A stretch of 64,000 nt of DNA from Martelella endophytica (GCF_000960975.1 NZ_CP010803.1:3689818-3753817), one strand, 5' to 3'; shown: positions 49,623 to 59,631, numbered from the stretch's first letter. Made by a program: numbers and translations. Notes: generated from the sequence alone by a model not told the origin.

Positions 49623-49651
49623 CTCATAGGCAAAGATTGGCGAAATGCCAA
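49623..49651 (-). promoter_or_regulatory. Candidate promoter of the acpXL cluster
   Basis: On the minus strand TTGGCA, 17 bases, TATGAG; transcription would begin about 20 bases before the acpXL ATG. The -35 lies in the inverted repeat ATTGGC-GAAAT-GCCAAT (49636-49652), which might bind a regulator. Confidence 0.4.
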
Positions 49652-49691
49652 TGGCTGCAGGGTAACGGATCAAGCTTTTTTCATCGTTTGC

Positions 49692-51047
49692 TCACACCGC
49701 CGAGGAGTGGCGTCCCCGCCCCACCCCTAGATAGGTATCGAAAATCGCGGCAACAGAGCGGGCAAAGGGAAAGGCCTCCCTTTCAAGCCGGAAGCCCAGA
49801 GGATCGAAACGACAGAGTGCCGGATTTTGCCGCGCATAGGCCCGCGCCTCGGCAATCACCGGCTCGGCCGCTGCGGCAAATCGTGCCCTGAGCTCGGCTG
49901 CCGAGAAGCCATAGTCGCACATGATCTTCTCGATCACATGGCCGCGTACGCGATCGTCCTGCGAAAGTCCGATGCCGCGGACCACAGCGAGCGTGCCGGC
50001 TTCCGCCATGCGCCGATATTCCCCGGTCGCCGGCATGTTCTGCCAGTAGCCCTGCGGCAGTTCCGAGATCGAGGATGCGCCGAGGCCGATCAGCGCGTCG
50101 GCGCCGTCGTCGGTATAGCCCTGGAAGTTGCGCCTCAGCCGCCGCTCCCGGGCGGCCACGGCGAGGCTGTCATCGGCAAGCGCGAAGTGGTCGATGCCGA
50201 TTGCCTGGTAGCCTGCCGCAGCAAGCATGTCGCCGGCCATCGTCATCTGCTCGAACCGCGCCTCCGCATCCGGCAGCGCCGCTTCGGGAATCAGCGTCTG
50301 GTGCTTCTTCATCCATGGCACATGGGCATAGCCGAAGAGCGCCAGCCGGTCCGGCCTCAGCGACAGAATGTCGTTGACGGTGCGCTCCAGCGTTTCGAGC
50401 GTCTGATAAGGAAGGCCGTAAAGCAGGTCGCAATTGACCGAGCGTATGCCGCGCGCGCGCATCGCCGCGATCACCGCCGCCGTCTGTTCGAAGCTCTGCA
50501 GCCGGTTGATGGTCTTCTGAACCTTTTCGTCGAAATCCTGCACGCCGAGGCTCGCCCGCGTCAGGCCGATCTCCGCGAGCGCGTCATAGCGCGCCTCGTC
50601 GAGGTCGTTCGGATCCATCTCGACGCTGATCTCGGCATCGTCGGCAAAATGGAAATGGGCGCGCAGACAGTCCATCAGCCCGCGCATGTCTTCCGGTTTG
50701 AGCATGGTCGGCGAACCGCCGCCCCAGTGGAGCGCCGTCACCCGCACCCCGCCATCGACCATGGCGCCCACAGTGGCGATTTCCTGCTTCAGGCTTTCCA
50801 GATAGGCGGCGATCGGCTCGTATTTCAGCGTGTGCTTGGTGTGGCAGGCGCAGAACCAGCAAAGCCGGTCGCAATAGGGAATGTGTACATAGAGCGACAG
50901 CGTCTGGCCGGCCTTCAGCGCGCCGATCCATGCCGCAACGCTCTCACCATCGATATCGCCAGTAAAATGGGGCGCGGTCGGATAGCTCGTATAGCGGGGA
51001 ACCGGCTGCGAAAACATCGCAAGCAGTTCCCGGTTGCGCGGTTCCAT
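49692..51047 (-). CDS. hemN: Oxygen-independent coproporphyrinogen III oxidase
   Basis: 451 residues from ATG 51047. Radical SAM enzyme that decarboxylates coproporphyrinogen III without oxygen in heme synthesis. The cluster motif is YVHIPYCDRLCWFCACHTK (CxxxCxxC, plus the fourth cysteine typical of HemN), with SVEMDPNDLDEARYDALAEI and NCDLLYGLPYQT further on. N-terminal RYTSYPTAPHFTGDIDG is the HemN signature that separates it from HemW. Divergent from fnrN, with the FNR-type box 62 bases before its start. Confidence 0.95.
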   Translation of the reverse strand: MEPRNRELLAMFSQPVPRYTSYPTAPHFTGDIDGESVAAWIGALKAGQTLSLYVHIPYCDRLCWFCACHTKHTLKYEPIAAYLESLKQEIATVGAMVDGGVRVTALHWGGGSPTMLKPEDMRGLMDCLRAHFHFADDAEISVEMDPNDLDEARYDALAEIGLTRASLGVQDFDEKVQKTINRLQSFEQTAAVIAAMRARGIRSVNCDLLYGLPYQTLETLERTVNDILSLRPDRLALFGYAHVPWMKKHQTLIPEAALPDAEARFEQMTMAGDMLAAAGYQAIGIDHFALADDSLAVAARERRLRRNFQGYTDDGADALIGLGASSISELPQGYWQNMPATGEYRRMAEAGTLAVVRGIGLSQDDRVRGHVIEKIMCDYGFSAAELRARFAAAAEPVIAEARAYARQNPALCRFDPLGFRLEREAFPFARSVAAIFDTYLGVGRGRHSSAV

Positions 51048-51108
51048 GGGCACTTCCCTTCCGTCAATTCCGATAAATGAGCGATAAGGCCTTGAATGCG
51101 CCACGGCT

Positions 51109-51122
51109 TTGACTTTAATCAA
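51109..51122. promoter_or_regulatory. FNR/FixK-type box between hemN and fnrN
   Basis: TTGACTTTAATCAA matches TTGA(T/C)-N4-(A/G)TCAA. It lies 62 bases before the hemN ATG and 124 before the fnrN ATG, the known arrangement for FnrN autoregulation and hemN activation in rhizobia. Confidence 0.75.
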
Positions 51123-51245
51123 AAGAAGGATCACAGTCTGGGCGTCTTCAGCGCGAAAGCGGTTGCGAAGGCATTGCCGGACGTCTAGACCGGACCGCGC
51201 GTCTGACGCAGAGGCGCGACCACTATCGATCGAACGGGTGCGGCC

Positions 51246-51974
51246 ATGGATGATAAAGTCGATATTGCCAATGACGAGAACGTCATGCCCCATGTCTGCC
51301 GGGCATGCGAGGCACGCCACGGCGGCATCTGCTCGGTTCTGTCCGGCTCGCAGCTGGCGGCGCTCTCCAAGCATTCGACCCGCAAGACGATCAATGCCGG
51401 CACGGAAGTGGTCGGCCAGGGCGAAAGCGTCGGCAGCTATTCCAACATCCTGCGCGGCGTGGTGAAGCTGTCGAAGATGATGGCGGACGGCCGCCAGCAG
51501 ATCGTCGGCCTGCAGTTTGCGCCCGACTTCCTTGGCCGCCCGTTCTCGCCGGAAAGCTCGCTGACCGCCGAGGCGGCGACAGGTACGGAAATCTGCGCCT
51601 TCCCGCGCGCCGTGATCGAACGCATGATCGCCGACACTCCCGGCCTGGAACATCGCCTTTACGACCAGTCGCTGAAGGAGCTCGATGAAGCGCGCGACTG
51701 GATGCTGACGCTCGGACGCAAGACCGCGCGCGAAAAGGTCGCCTCGTTCCTCTACATGATCGCGACCCATATCGATCCCTTGGCAGACGATGGCTCGGCC
51801 TTCGACCTGCCGCTGTCACGCGCCGATATCGCCGACTTCCTCGGCCTCACCATCGAGACGGTGAGCCGGCAGATGACAAAGCTGCGCAACGACAAGATCA
51901 TCCACGTCGAAAACAACCGCCACGTCACCGTGCCGGACATCGAGCGCCTGAACGAGGCAGCCGGCAACGACTGA
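51246..51974 (+). CDS. fnrN: FnrN, oxygen-sensing Crp/Fnr-family regulator
   Basis: 242 residues. The N-terminal cysteine set CRACEARHGGIC (C18, C21, C29 region), together with a later cysteine (EICAFPR), can hold the 4Fe-4S cluster that makes FNR proteins oxygen labile; FixK proteins lack it. Cyclic-nucleotide-binding-like beta roll about 35-140, and the HTH is SRADIADFLGLTIETVSRQM with E-x-x-SR contacts for TTGA half sites. Probably controls hemN, itself and the other boxes at 5125, 43442 and 59029. Confidence 0.93.
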   Translation: MDDKVDIANDENVMPHVCRACEARHGGICSVLSGSQLAALSKHSTRKTINAGTEVVGQGESVGSYSNILRGVVKLSKMMADGRQQIVGLQFAPDFLGRPFSPESSLTAEAATGTEICAFPRAVIERMIADTPGLEHRLYDQSLKELDEARDWMLTLGRKTAREKVASFLYMIATHIDPLADDGSAFDLPLSRADIADFLGLTIETVSRQMTKLRNDKIIHVENNRHVTVPDIERLNEAAGND

Positions 51975-52093
51975 CTTGCCTCCTGGGCTAAATGCTCTGG
52001 GCAGAGCTGAAATGCGGGCCGCGGCTTCGGCAAGCGATATGTCGGCAGCCTCGTCGGCATTCCCCAGCAAGAATACCGCGAAGATGATTCAAC

Positions 52094-52118
52094 TTGGCCG
52101 GCGCTCTGCGCCGGCCAA
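52094..52118. terminator. Hairpin between fnrN and the autotransporter gene
   Basis: TTGGCCGGCGC-TCT-GCGCCGGCCAA, perfect 11-bp stem with a 3-base loop between convergent genes. Tails are T-poor, but the stem is exceptionally stable and could stop transcription from both sides. Confidence 0.5.
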
Positions 52119-52162
52119 CTTGCTTGGTCCTGCATTTCCTGGTGTCAGTCGACGCCTGCCTA

Positions 52163-55100
52163 TCAGAACGGCACGCTGAGGCGCACCTTGCCGGCGCTGG
52201 ATGTCAGCTTGTCGGAGAAATGTCCCTCATATTCCAGGCGGAGATCGACATTCTTCAGGGTGGTCAGCTGGAAACCGGCTGCAACCGTGGCGAAGGTGTT
52301 GTCGTACTGCAGCGAGGTCTCGAAGCTGTTGCCGGCACCCGACCAGCTGGTGAACTGCGCTGAGGTCTGCCAGTCGTCGCCTGACATGAAGGTCATTCCA
52401 AGTCTTCCATAGAGCCTCAGCGTCTGGCCACTATCGAAATTATAGCGGCTACCAATTTCGATATTGGGCGAAGCGGCGAAGCTCCACTGACCATGACCGT
52501 CGACCCGCAACCCGTAAGTGCCGCTCTCGGTGTAACCGTCCTGCCAGGTGTAGACCGCATCGAGGTCGACATAGGGCTTGAGGTAGACGGTATCGAGATC
52601 GATCATCTTCGCGATACGGCCAGTGAAGGAGCCCGCGGCAACCTCGGGCGAGCTCGAGACGACCTCGGAAACATACGGGATGTTGATCGCGCGGTCGATA
52701 TCGTAGCTGCCATAGCTGCCGGAAAGCGCGCCGGCGAAGGTCCAGCCATCAATCTCATGCTTCAGGCTGACGCCCGCATAGCCGGCATCGCCGTTTCCGC
52801 TGACGGAGCCCGAATCCTGCGACAGCCAGCTCTGCTGATAGGCAAACGAACCGCCGAGGAACCAGCCGGGGGTGAATTCCTTCTGCCCGCCGAACTGGAA
52901 GGTCAGCGTGTCGAGATCATAGCTTGCCGCATTGGCGACGGCCGCACGCTGGTCGTTGCTGCCCGAAACCGAGGCCCAGGCACAGCTTCCCTCTGTGACC
53001 TTCACGGTGGCACCCTCGAATTCCGGGCAGCTCATCAGGCTCGCGCCGAATTCCAACATTTCGAAATTCTGTTCCACGGCCGTTGCAAAGGCTGCACGCG
53101 GGCGAAGCTCATCGAGCGTTCCGGCGTATTTCCCCGGAGCCCCATCAGTCTGGGTGGCGAAGGCGCCGAACAAGTTGCCGAAGGCATTGTTGCCGCCGCC
53201 GTCCCAGATTTTCTGCAGCGTCGTTGCAAGCTGATGCTGATCGCTGTTGAGGTTGGTCACCGAGGCCGGGGTGAAATCGGCGCCGGTGACGCTGAAAAAC
53301 ATCTCCTGGCCTACGGTATCGATCTGATAGTCGAACAACGTCGAATCCCGGGGCGTGAGCCCGCCGCTCATGTCACCGGCAACCGTGAGGAAGCGGGCGG
53401 AGCGGTTCGGCAGCAGGCTGATCGCGTTGAGGCCGAGCGTTCCGTCGAGCGCGGCATCGCCTTCCAGCGAAAGCAGATCGGCATTGGAATGGTTGAGGTC
53501 GATATCCGGGATCAGCCAGCCCGTCGCCCCCTGCTCGAAATCCCCGGAAACCACCGTTGTTCCGGGACGACGGCTGCGGCCGATTTCGAAGGTGCCGTTG
53601 TTGACGATATCGGCGTCGTAGATATAGCCGTCCGTTAGCGTACCGTTGACACCGTTGGTAATCGAGATTGCCTGAGCCTCGACGTCGCTCGTCTGAGAGG
53701 CATTGCTGACGCTGCCGCTGATGCTGCCCGACCCCTGGTTATCGACCGTCAGCGATGCGCTGCTCGCGCCGTTGGCGGTGTAGTAAACGGCAAAGTTGGA
53801 ATTATAGTCGTTGCCTGTTGCCGAGGCGCCGGACTGGATGCTGGCACTGTCGGTCAGCGTGAGCGTGTTCTCGGTACCGCCGACGACCCAGACCGCCGCA
53901 GCGTCATCGCTATGGCCACCGGAAACCTTGCCGCTTCCGCTGAGGTTGATCTCAACCTTGTTGTTGCCGGAAATGCCCTCGCTCTGCGCAAAAATGCCAA
54001 CGCCATGCGTTCCCGTCGCCGATACGGTACCCGACGAATTGATGGTGATCGCGCCGCCCGTGCCGGAGGTCGCCGTCGAGGACACGCCGGCGAAACCGGA
54101 CCCGTTGCCCTGGCCGCCAAAGCCGCCGCCGCCGCCCAGTGACTGTGCGAGAATGCCGAAAGCCTCGGCACCGGTCGCCACCAACGGGCCGTTCAGCGTC
54201 AGACCGATGGCACCGCCATTGCCGGTTGCGCCGCCGGAGGCCTCGGTGTTGATCGGCAGCACGGTGAGAATGCCACCGGTCGCATCGCCGCCGATACCGC
54301 CGCCGCCACCGATCGACTGAGCGACAAGTGCATGCGCCCCGGCGCCACTGGTCTCAATGCCCTGACCGGAGGACGCGGCGAAATTGAGCGTCAGCGCCTT
54401 GCCGTCGCCGCCCGCTCCGCCCTGGCCGCCGATTGAGAGATCGAGCCCACCGGCGACCGTGCCGGTTGCCCCGATGCCGCCACCGCCGCCGATCGACTGC
54501 ATCAGCAGGCCGAAGGAGCGATCGCCATAGGTGACGATGTCGGTTCCGGTGCCAAAATCGAGATCGACGGTTCCGCCGTCGCCGGCCACACCGCCCTTGC
54601 CCCCGATCGATACGCTGAATTCGGCACTGCGGATGCGGGTGGCCTCAGTGCTGTTGCCGGCACCGCCCTGGCCGCCGCCGCCGCCAATCGATTGCGCGGC
54701 GACCCCGATCGCGTCGGAACCGTTCGTAACGATGTGGGGCGTACTGACATTCGAGGTCGCAACCGCACCGCCATTGCCGCCGCCGCCGCCGGTACCACCG
54801 CCATCACCACCGATCGCGAGCGTGCCGGTCTGGCTGTCGGAGCCATCGCCGCCCTGGCCACCGCCACCGCCGATCGACTGAGCGAGCAGTCCATAGGCAG
54901 CATAACCGTATGTATGGATGTAATCCGAGCCATAGGGTTCGAAATAGAAATCGACCGCACCGCCGGCGCCGCCTTTTCCGCCCTTGCCGCCGACGGCGAC
55001 CTCGACATTGGCCGTGATCGAGCTGCCCGAGGCGACGGAAGAGCCGCCCTGGCCACCACCGCCACCAACGGACTGCAGCACGGCGCCATCGGCCCAGTCA

Positions 55101-58100
55101 CCCATCGTCGTAACCTGGCCTGTGAAGTTGAGATTGACAGTTTTGCCATCACCGCCGCTGCCGCCGGATCCGCCAACGTCGACGCTGAGTTCATAGGTAT
55201 TGCCGGCATCGGTCAGCCGGCCGATCTGATCTTCCACGTTGCCGATCAGATCGAGGATCTTGTGCGAGGAGGCGTCGCTTCCGAGCGAGCCGCCAATACC
55301 ACCGCCACCGCCGATCGACTGCAGCACGATCGCATCGGCGTCACCACCGAAGGTCTGCACGCCGCCATAAATGTTGGCCGTCACATCGCCGCCATCCCCA
55401 CCGTCGCCGCCCGACATGCCGACACCGACATTGAGGCGGCCGTCATAGCCCTTGGCGTCGCCGGCGATATAGAGCGTACCGCCCTGCGAGGCGCCGCCAC
55501 CGCCACCGATCGATTGCGCCACGATCGCCTTGGAACCGGAACCCTGGGTCTGGATGTTGAAATCGCCGTATTCATTGACGGTCACGCTCCCGCCGATGCC
55601 GCCCTGGCCGCCCTTGCCGCCGAGCCCGATATCGGCTTTCAGCGAGACCACGCCGCCCTGGGAGTAGGCATTGCTGTTGCCCATGCCACCGTTGCCGCCA
55701 CCGCCGCCGACAGATTGCGCCAGAATTCCGTAGGAGCTGTCGGAATAGGTCAGCAGTGTGGCTGCAGGCGTCGGACCGGCGATCCTTGCGGTTGTGTCGG
55801 AAATCGCGGCGCCGCTGCTCGACGAGCCGAGATCGACGGAAACCACGCCGCCACCGCCACCGCCCGCGGTGCTGAAGAAATAGTTGCCGTTGGTGCCCTT
55901 GATGCCATCAATTTTGCCGCTCAGGATATTTCCCGCGCCGCCGCCCAGAGCGACGCTTGCCGTCACTTCGACGGTATCCTCGTCGCCCAGCGTCGTCGAA
56001 AGCACGGAAGAATCGCCGCCATTGCCGCCACCACCGCCGATCGACTGGGCGATGATGCCGTGCGAACCGTCGCCAAGCGTCGTCAGCCGCGACTGGGCAT
56101 CGAGCGAAACATTGACATCGCCGCCATTGCCGCCCGTGCCGCCATTGCCACCCGATGCTGCCTGATAGTTGAATGCGACCGGAACGCCCGTGCCCGTTGG
56201 CGCGGCAATCACGAAATCCTTCGCCGAGGTGGAGCCACCATTGCCGCCGCCACCGCCGACAGACTGGGCGATGATACCGGCTGAATCGGCGGGAATACTC
56301 ACATCTCCGCCCTGAAGGGCGGCGCCGGTGAAGATGGTGGCGTTGCTGAGGTTCACATCGACGCTCTGGCCAGCTCCGCCAGAACCGCCGCTGCCACCCA
56401 GGATGAAGGCCGCGTTGAAGCCGGCAGTCGCATTGAAGTAGCTGGCGTTGCCGCCCGTGCCGCCGCCGCCGCCAACGGACTGGGCAATGATGCCGGGAGC
56501 CTGTGCACCCGACGTGGTGATCTGGAGGTTATTCTGCTTGATGCTGACCATGCCGCCCTTGCCACCGTCGCCGCCCCTGCCACCGGTCTGCAGGGCAAAG
56601 AAGGAAGCGACGCTGTAGTTCTTGGCGCTACCGCCATTGCCGCCGCCGCCGCCGACCGACTGGGCGATGAGGCCGGGCGAAAAATCGCCAAGGGTACTGA
56701 TGACGGCGTTACCGGCGCTTGATGCCGCCATCAGCGAGGCATCATAGGGAACAAAGTCCTGGTTCGAATCCGTGTAGCCGCATTGCGCGGTATTATCGAC
56801 ACAGATCGTCCCGCCATCGCCACCCTGCGCGGCGAAGCCGCCAAGGCCGATCGATGCGATCGCGGAGAGCGTCAGCACCGAGCCGCCGTTTCCGCCGCCA
56901 GCACCGATCGATTGGACGATCGCGCCCGGAGAATAGTCCCCGGAGGTGTTGATCCCACCGAGGTTGGAAACCGCAACGGTGCCGCCGCTGCCGCCGGCGG
57001 CGCCCTGCCCGCCAACCCCGGCCATGCCGAGCGAGTCGCCCCCCGAGCCGCCTCCGCCGCCGACCGACTGCGCCAAGATGCCGGCGGATGAATCGCCGCC
57101 GGTCGAGATTGTCGCCGTATTGGAAACCCCAACCGTGGCGCCATTCGCCGTTGTCTCGCCAGCGGCGTTGCCGCCGATGCTGACCAGACCGATCGATGAG
57201 CCCGAGGCGCCCCCACCGCCGCCAACCGACTGGGCGATGATGCCCAGCGAATTGTAACCGGCAGTCGTGATGTCACCCTGACCATTCACCGTGACCACGC
57301 CCGGCGTGCCGCCACCGGCGCCATCGCCGCCGAGGCTGACCAGCGTCGAGACATCGATGCCGCCCGTGCCGCCGCTACCGGCAATGGATTGGGCGACGAT
57401 GCCGAAGGCACTATCGCCGCTTGTGGTAATGGCGAAGTCACTGTCCACGGTAACGTCGCCTGCATCGCCGCCATTGCCGCCATTGCCGGCCTGGCCGCCG
57501 AGCACGCTGACGAACTCGCCGCCCGTGCCGCCGCCGCCGCCGATCGAATGGGCGATGATGCCGGCGGCATAGTCGCCTGTTGTCACCAGTGTTCCGGCAT
57601 TGCTGAAACTGAGACCGACGCTGCCGGCATTGCCGCCGAAGCCGCCACCGCCGCCCTGGCCTGCCAGCGCCGTTCCGTCACCGCCGTCTCCGCCCTGGCC
57701 GCCCAGGCTCTGGCTGATCACGCCGTAAACATAGTCGCCGGCAGTTCTGATCGACATCGCAGCGCCGTCGTTGCCCATCGTGATGGCGCCGCCGGTACCG
57801 CCGTTGCCGCCCGGCTTGTCCTTGGTCGGACCGGTACCGCCAATGCCACCGATGCTGCGCGCAGCCATCGCCGCGCTGATCCCCGAAGCGGTCCCGGCAA
57901 CGTCCAGCGTGATGTCGTTCTTGCTCTTGACCGTGACACTGCCGCCGGCGCCACCCGCGCCGCCGGGGTCCGAGGCATCATTCTTGGTATTGCTGTAGCC
58001 GCCGCCGCCGACGCTCTGACCGGCAAGACCGAAGAGGCCATTGCCGCCGCCGGTGGCATTCCAGTAGATCGTGATCGTCGGCATGCCGGTGAGGGAAATC

Positions 58101-58951
58101 GTGCCCCCGCTTCCCGCATTGCCATTGCTGTAGCCGCCGCCGCCGGCGATCGATTCGGCGACGAAGCCGCCACCGGCGGCGGGTGCGGAGAAGCGCGCCG
58201 AGGACGAGCCGATGGTCGCCGTACCGGTGTCGTCGCCGCTGAGAGTGATCGCGCCGCCGGCGCCGCCAACGCCGCCATATTGGTCACCAGTCAGACCGCT
58301 GTTCTGATTGCCGCCAGCGCCGCCGACCGTAAGCGCATAGAGGAGTGCAGCACCACCGCTGCTGGAACCGTTTAGTGCGTAGTTTGTGCCGGACTTGCTG
58401 CTGAATGTCAGTGCTCCACCAGCCCCGCCGGCGCCGCCGCTCGACTTGTAGTTATTGTTGGTCTCATCGCCCGAGCCACCAATGCTTTCCATCCGGATCA
58501 GTGAAGCGAAGCTGTATCCGCTTGAAGCATCGACCGACCCGGTGAAGGACCCGCCGGTATTGTTCAACGTCAGCCAGCCGCCCGCGCCGGCCGCACCGCC
58601 ATTATCGTCGCCGGCTGCGCCTTCGGAACCGATCAGCCAGCCGGAATTGTGCGTCGCGGAGCTGATGTTCAGCGTCTGCGTCGAGCCGCTCTGCGTGACC
58701 TGGATTGCGGCACCATCGTCGCCGGCGTCCACCGAGCTTGCAGTCACGTCAAGATTGGTGGAAGCGCTACTGGAATCGATCGAACAGGTGACGGGGTCGC
58801 CGCTGTAATCGCAATCGTCGGCTTGGGCGGCCGAAGCCGCCATCAGGCAGATGGCCGAAACGGAACCGAACATTGCAGTCCGCAGGCTTCGAGAGCGCGC
58901 TCCCGGACTTGAGTGTGCAGCCTCGACGCCCGGTGAAACGCGATAGATCAT
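52163..58951 (-). CDS. Giant glycine-rich autotransporter adhesin-like protein
   Basis: 2262 residues from ATG 58951, preceded by GGGAG; an in-frame GTG at 58999 has no ribosome site. The N-terminus (MIYRVSPGVEAA, then a hydrophobic FGSVSAICLMAASAAQA) resembles the extended signal peptide of type V secretion. The passenger (about 60-1900) has about two dozen repeats of 45-70 residues, each with a motif like IIAQSVGGGGGNGGS and short beta-strand stretches, suggesting a beta-helix. The last 270 or so residues form an autotransporter beta-domain (LRPRAAFATAVEQNFEML, FQFGGQKEFTPGWFLGGSFA) ending in ...VRLSVPF with the terminal phenylalanine. Surface adhesion or biofilm role is inferred. An FNR-type box lies 78 bases upstream. 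Confidence 0.92.
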   Translation of the reverse strand: MIYRVSPGVEAAHSSPGARSRSLRTAMFGSVSAICLMAASAAQADDCDYSGDPVTCSIDSSSASTNLDVTASSVDAGDDGAAIQVTQSGSTQTLNISSATHNSGWLIGSEGAAGDDNGGAAGAGGWLTLNNTGGSFTGSVDASSGYSFASLIRMESIGGSGDETNNNYKSSGGAGGAGGALTFSSKSGTNYALNGSSSGGAALLYALTVGGAGGNQNSGLTGDQYGGVGGAGGAITLSGDDTGTATIGSSSARFSAPAAGGGFVAESIAGGGGYSNGNAGSGGTISLTGMPTITIYWNATGGGNGLFGLAGQSVGGGGYSNTKNDASDPGGAGGAGGSVTVKSKNDITLDVAGTASGISAAMAARSIGGIGGTGPTKDKPGGNGGTGGAITMGNDGAAMSIRTAGDYVYGVISQSLGGQGGDGGDGTALAGQGGGGGFGGNAGSVGLSFSNAGTLVTTGDYAAGIIAHSIGGGGGTGGEFVSVLGGQAGNGGNGGDAGDVTVDSDFAITTSGDSAFGIVAQSIAGSGGTGGIDVSTLVSLGGDGAGGGTPGVVTVNGQGDITTAGYNSLGIIAQSVGGGGGASGSSIGLVSIGGNAAGETTANGATVGVSNTATISTGGDSSAGILAQSVGGGGGSGGDSLGMAGVGGQGAAGGSGGTVAVSNLGGINTSGDYSPGAIVQSIGAGGGNGGSVLTLSAIASIGLGGFAAQGGDGGTICVDNTAQCGYTDSNQDFVPYDASLMAASSAGNAVISTLGDFSPGLIAQSVGGGGGNGGSAKNYSVASFFALQTGGRGGDGGKGGMVSIKQNNLQITTSGAQAPGIIAQSVGGGGGTGGNASYFNATAGFNAAFILGGSGGSGGAGQSVDVNLSNATIFTGAALQGGDVSIPADSAGIIAQSVGGGGGNGGSTSAKDFVIAAPTGTGVPVAFNYQAASGGNGGTGGNGGDVNVSLDAQSRLTTLGDGSHGIIAQSIGGGGGNGGDSSVLSTTLGDEDTVEVTASVALGGGAGNILSGKIDGIKGTNGNYFFSTAGGGGGGVVSVDLGSSSSGAAISDTTARIAGPTPAATLLTYSDSSYGILAQSVGGGGGNGGMGNSNAYSQGGVVSLKADIGLGGKGGQGGIGGSVTVNEYGDFNIQTQGSGSKAIVAQSIGGGGGASQGGTLYIAGDAKGYDGRLNVGVGMSGGDGGDGGDVTANIYGGVQTFGGDADAIVLQSIGGGGGIGGSLGSDASSHKILDLIGNVEDQIGRLTDAGNTYELSVDVGGSGGSGGDGKTVNLNFTGQVTTMGDWADGAVLQSVGGGGGQGGSSVASGSSITANVEVAVGGKGGKGGAGGAVDFYFEPYGSDYIHTYGYAAYGLLAQSIGGGGGQGGDGSDSQTGTLAIGGDGGGTGGGGGNGGAVATSNVSTPHIVTNGSDAIGVAAQSIGGGGGQGGAGNSTEATRIRSAEFSVSIGGKGGVAGDGGTVDLDFGTGTDIVTYGDRSFGLLMQSIGGGGGIGATGTVAGGLDLSIGGQGGAGGDGKALTLNFAASSGQGIETSGAGAHALVAQSIGGGGGIGGDATGGILTVLPINTEASGGATGNGGAIGLTLNGPLVATGAEAFGILAQSLGGGGGFGGQGNGSGFAGVSSTATSGTGGAITINSSGTVSATGTHGVGIFAQSEGISGNNKVEINLSGSGKVSGGHSDDAAAVWVVGGTENTLTLTDSASIQSGASATGNDYNSNFAVYYTANGASSASLTVDNQGSGSISGSVSNASQTSDVEAQAISITNGVNGTLTDGYIYDADIVNNGTFEIGRSRRPGTTVVSGDFEQGATGWLIPDIDLNHSNADLLSLEGDAALDGTLGLNAISLLPNRSARFLTVAGDMSGGLTPRDSTLFDYQIDTVGQEMFFSVTGADFTPASVTNLNSDQHQLATTLQKIWDGGGNNAFGNLFGAFATQTDGAPGKYAGTLDELRPRAAFATAVEQNFEMLEFGASLMSCPEFEGATVKVTEGSCAWASVSGSNDQRAAVANAASYDLDTLTFQFGGQKEFTPGWFLGGSFAYQQSWLSQDSGSVSGNGDAGYAGVSLKHEIDGWTFAGALSGSYGSYDIDRAINIPYVSEVVSSSPEVAAGSFTGRIAKMIDLDTVYLKPYVDLDAVYTWQDGYTESGTYGLRVDGHGQWSFAASPNIEIGSRYNFDSGQTLRLYGRLGMTFMSGDDWQTSAQFTSWSGAGNSFETSLQYDNTFATVAAGFQLTTLKNVDLRLEYEGHFSDKLTSSAGKVRLSVPF
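52970..58560 (-). repeat. Glycine-rich coding repeats of the autotransporter
   Basis: Repeated GCC/CCGCC-rich segments on the plus strand, encoding the GGGGG(N/T/Q)GG motifs of the passenger. Units are 45-70 codons long, not identical, and cover most of the passenger. The uniform GGN codon use makes slippage and recombination likely and is a hazard for short-read assembly. Confidence 0.7.
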
Positions 58952-59446
58952 TCTCTGGAACTCCCGAAGTCTTTTGTTTTCGGTCTCCTGGATGGCCACA
59001 AAGGCAAAACGGCGACCGTAATCATGTTTTGACCTTCGTCAATAAACACACCCCAGCTGGTGTCATCTGCAATTCGACGAAAGCGTTGTTTTTATCGATG
59101 AATGAGCATTCGGCTGCCGCGCGATGGGCTCAGAAAAAGTGCAGCTCGCAGCCTACCCGTCAGCCGTGATCGCGATGCTGAATCAAGAGCAGTGCTCGCG
59201 AGGTAAATCCTGTCTCTGATCGTGTCCCGGTGCGTGGCGTAGCTTTGTCTCTCGCCGTGCCTTCAGGACAGAGCCGGGAATGGATCAGCCCGCGGCCAGC
59301 AGGCTGATGAGGGGGGCAGCGCTCATTGTGGCGATGGCCCGAATGGTCATGTAGGCGAGCACGCCCTTGAATGCGATGGGTAGGATCCGAAGCCGAAGAG
59401 CCTGAATGGCCGGCCGCTTACCCCGCTCAACATCCCGGCTAGGGGA
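58952..59446. other. Intergenic region upstream of the autotransporter
   Basis: Holds the FNR-type box at 59029. A minus-strand frame of about 59 codons (59285-59464, beginning GTG; ...ILPIAFKGVLAYMTIRAIAT...) could encode a small membrane protein or be a remnant, but it overlaps the recombinase remnant and has no clear ribosome site. Nothing else is evident. Confidence 0.4.
59029..59042. promoter_or_regulatory. Candidate FNR/FixK-type box before the autotransporter
   Basis: TTGACCTTCGTCAA, perfect TTGAC/GTCAA arms, 78 bases before the autotransporter ATG at 58951. Same form as the box before the hemerythrin-like gene. Confidence 0.55.
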
Positions 59447-59631
59447 TGTTACACGCTCCGCCACTTCATGGCGACAAACATGCGCCGCGCCGACATCGAG
59501 GCTTCAAGAGAACAACGCTCCAAAAGGCTGGGCCACGTCATCGACGAGGTTTCAGAACACCAGACTGGTATGAAAATTTTGACCTGGACGAGCTCGAAGA
59601 CCAGATGCGCGCCACCAAACCAATCATCGGG
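59447..59631 (+). pseudogene. Remnant of a tyrosine recombinase (integrase) C-terminus
   Basis: One frame from 59447 reads YTLRHFMATNMRRADIEASR and REQRSKRLGHVIDE: the box II LRHFMAT (catalytic His/Arg region) and LGH motif of phage-type integrases. After a one-base frame slip near 59540-59555 it continues RTPDWYENFDLDELEDQMRA, containing the catalytic tyrosine with its usual followers. The N-terminal and core parts are gone. It lies 112 bases from the 3' end of tRNA-Pro, the typical target of such enzymes, so an integrated element was once here. Confidence 0.65.

Noticed and set aside
49827..51080. 417-codon frame antisense to hemN
   Set aside because: hemN has the radical SAM motif and the known neighbour fnrN.
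54692..56284. Open frame of 530 codons on the plus strand inside the autotransporter
   Set aside because: Composition is a reflection of the repeated GCC-rich antisense of glycine codons; no start signal, no homology, antisense to a protein with clear barrel and signal peptide.
52970..58560. Repeats that could be taken for a CRISPR array
   Set aside because: Repeats are coding, of variable length and without unique spacers of constant size; they stay in frame with the autotransporter.
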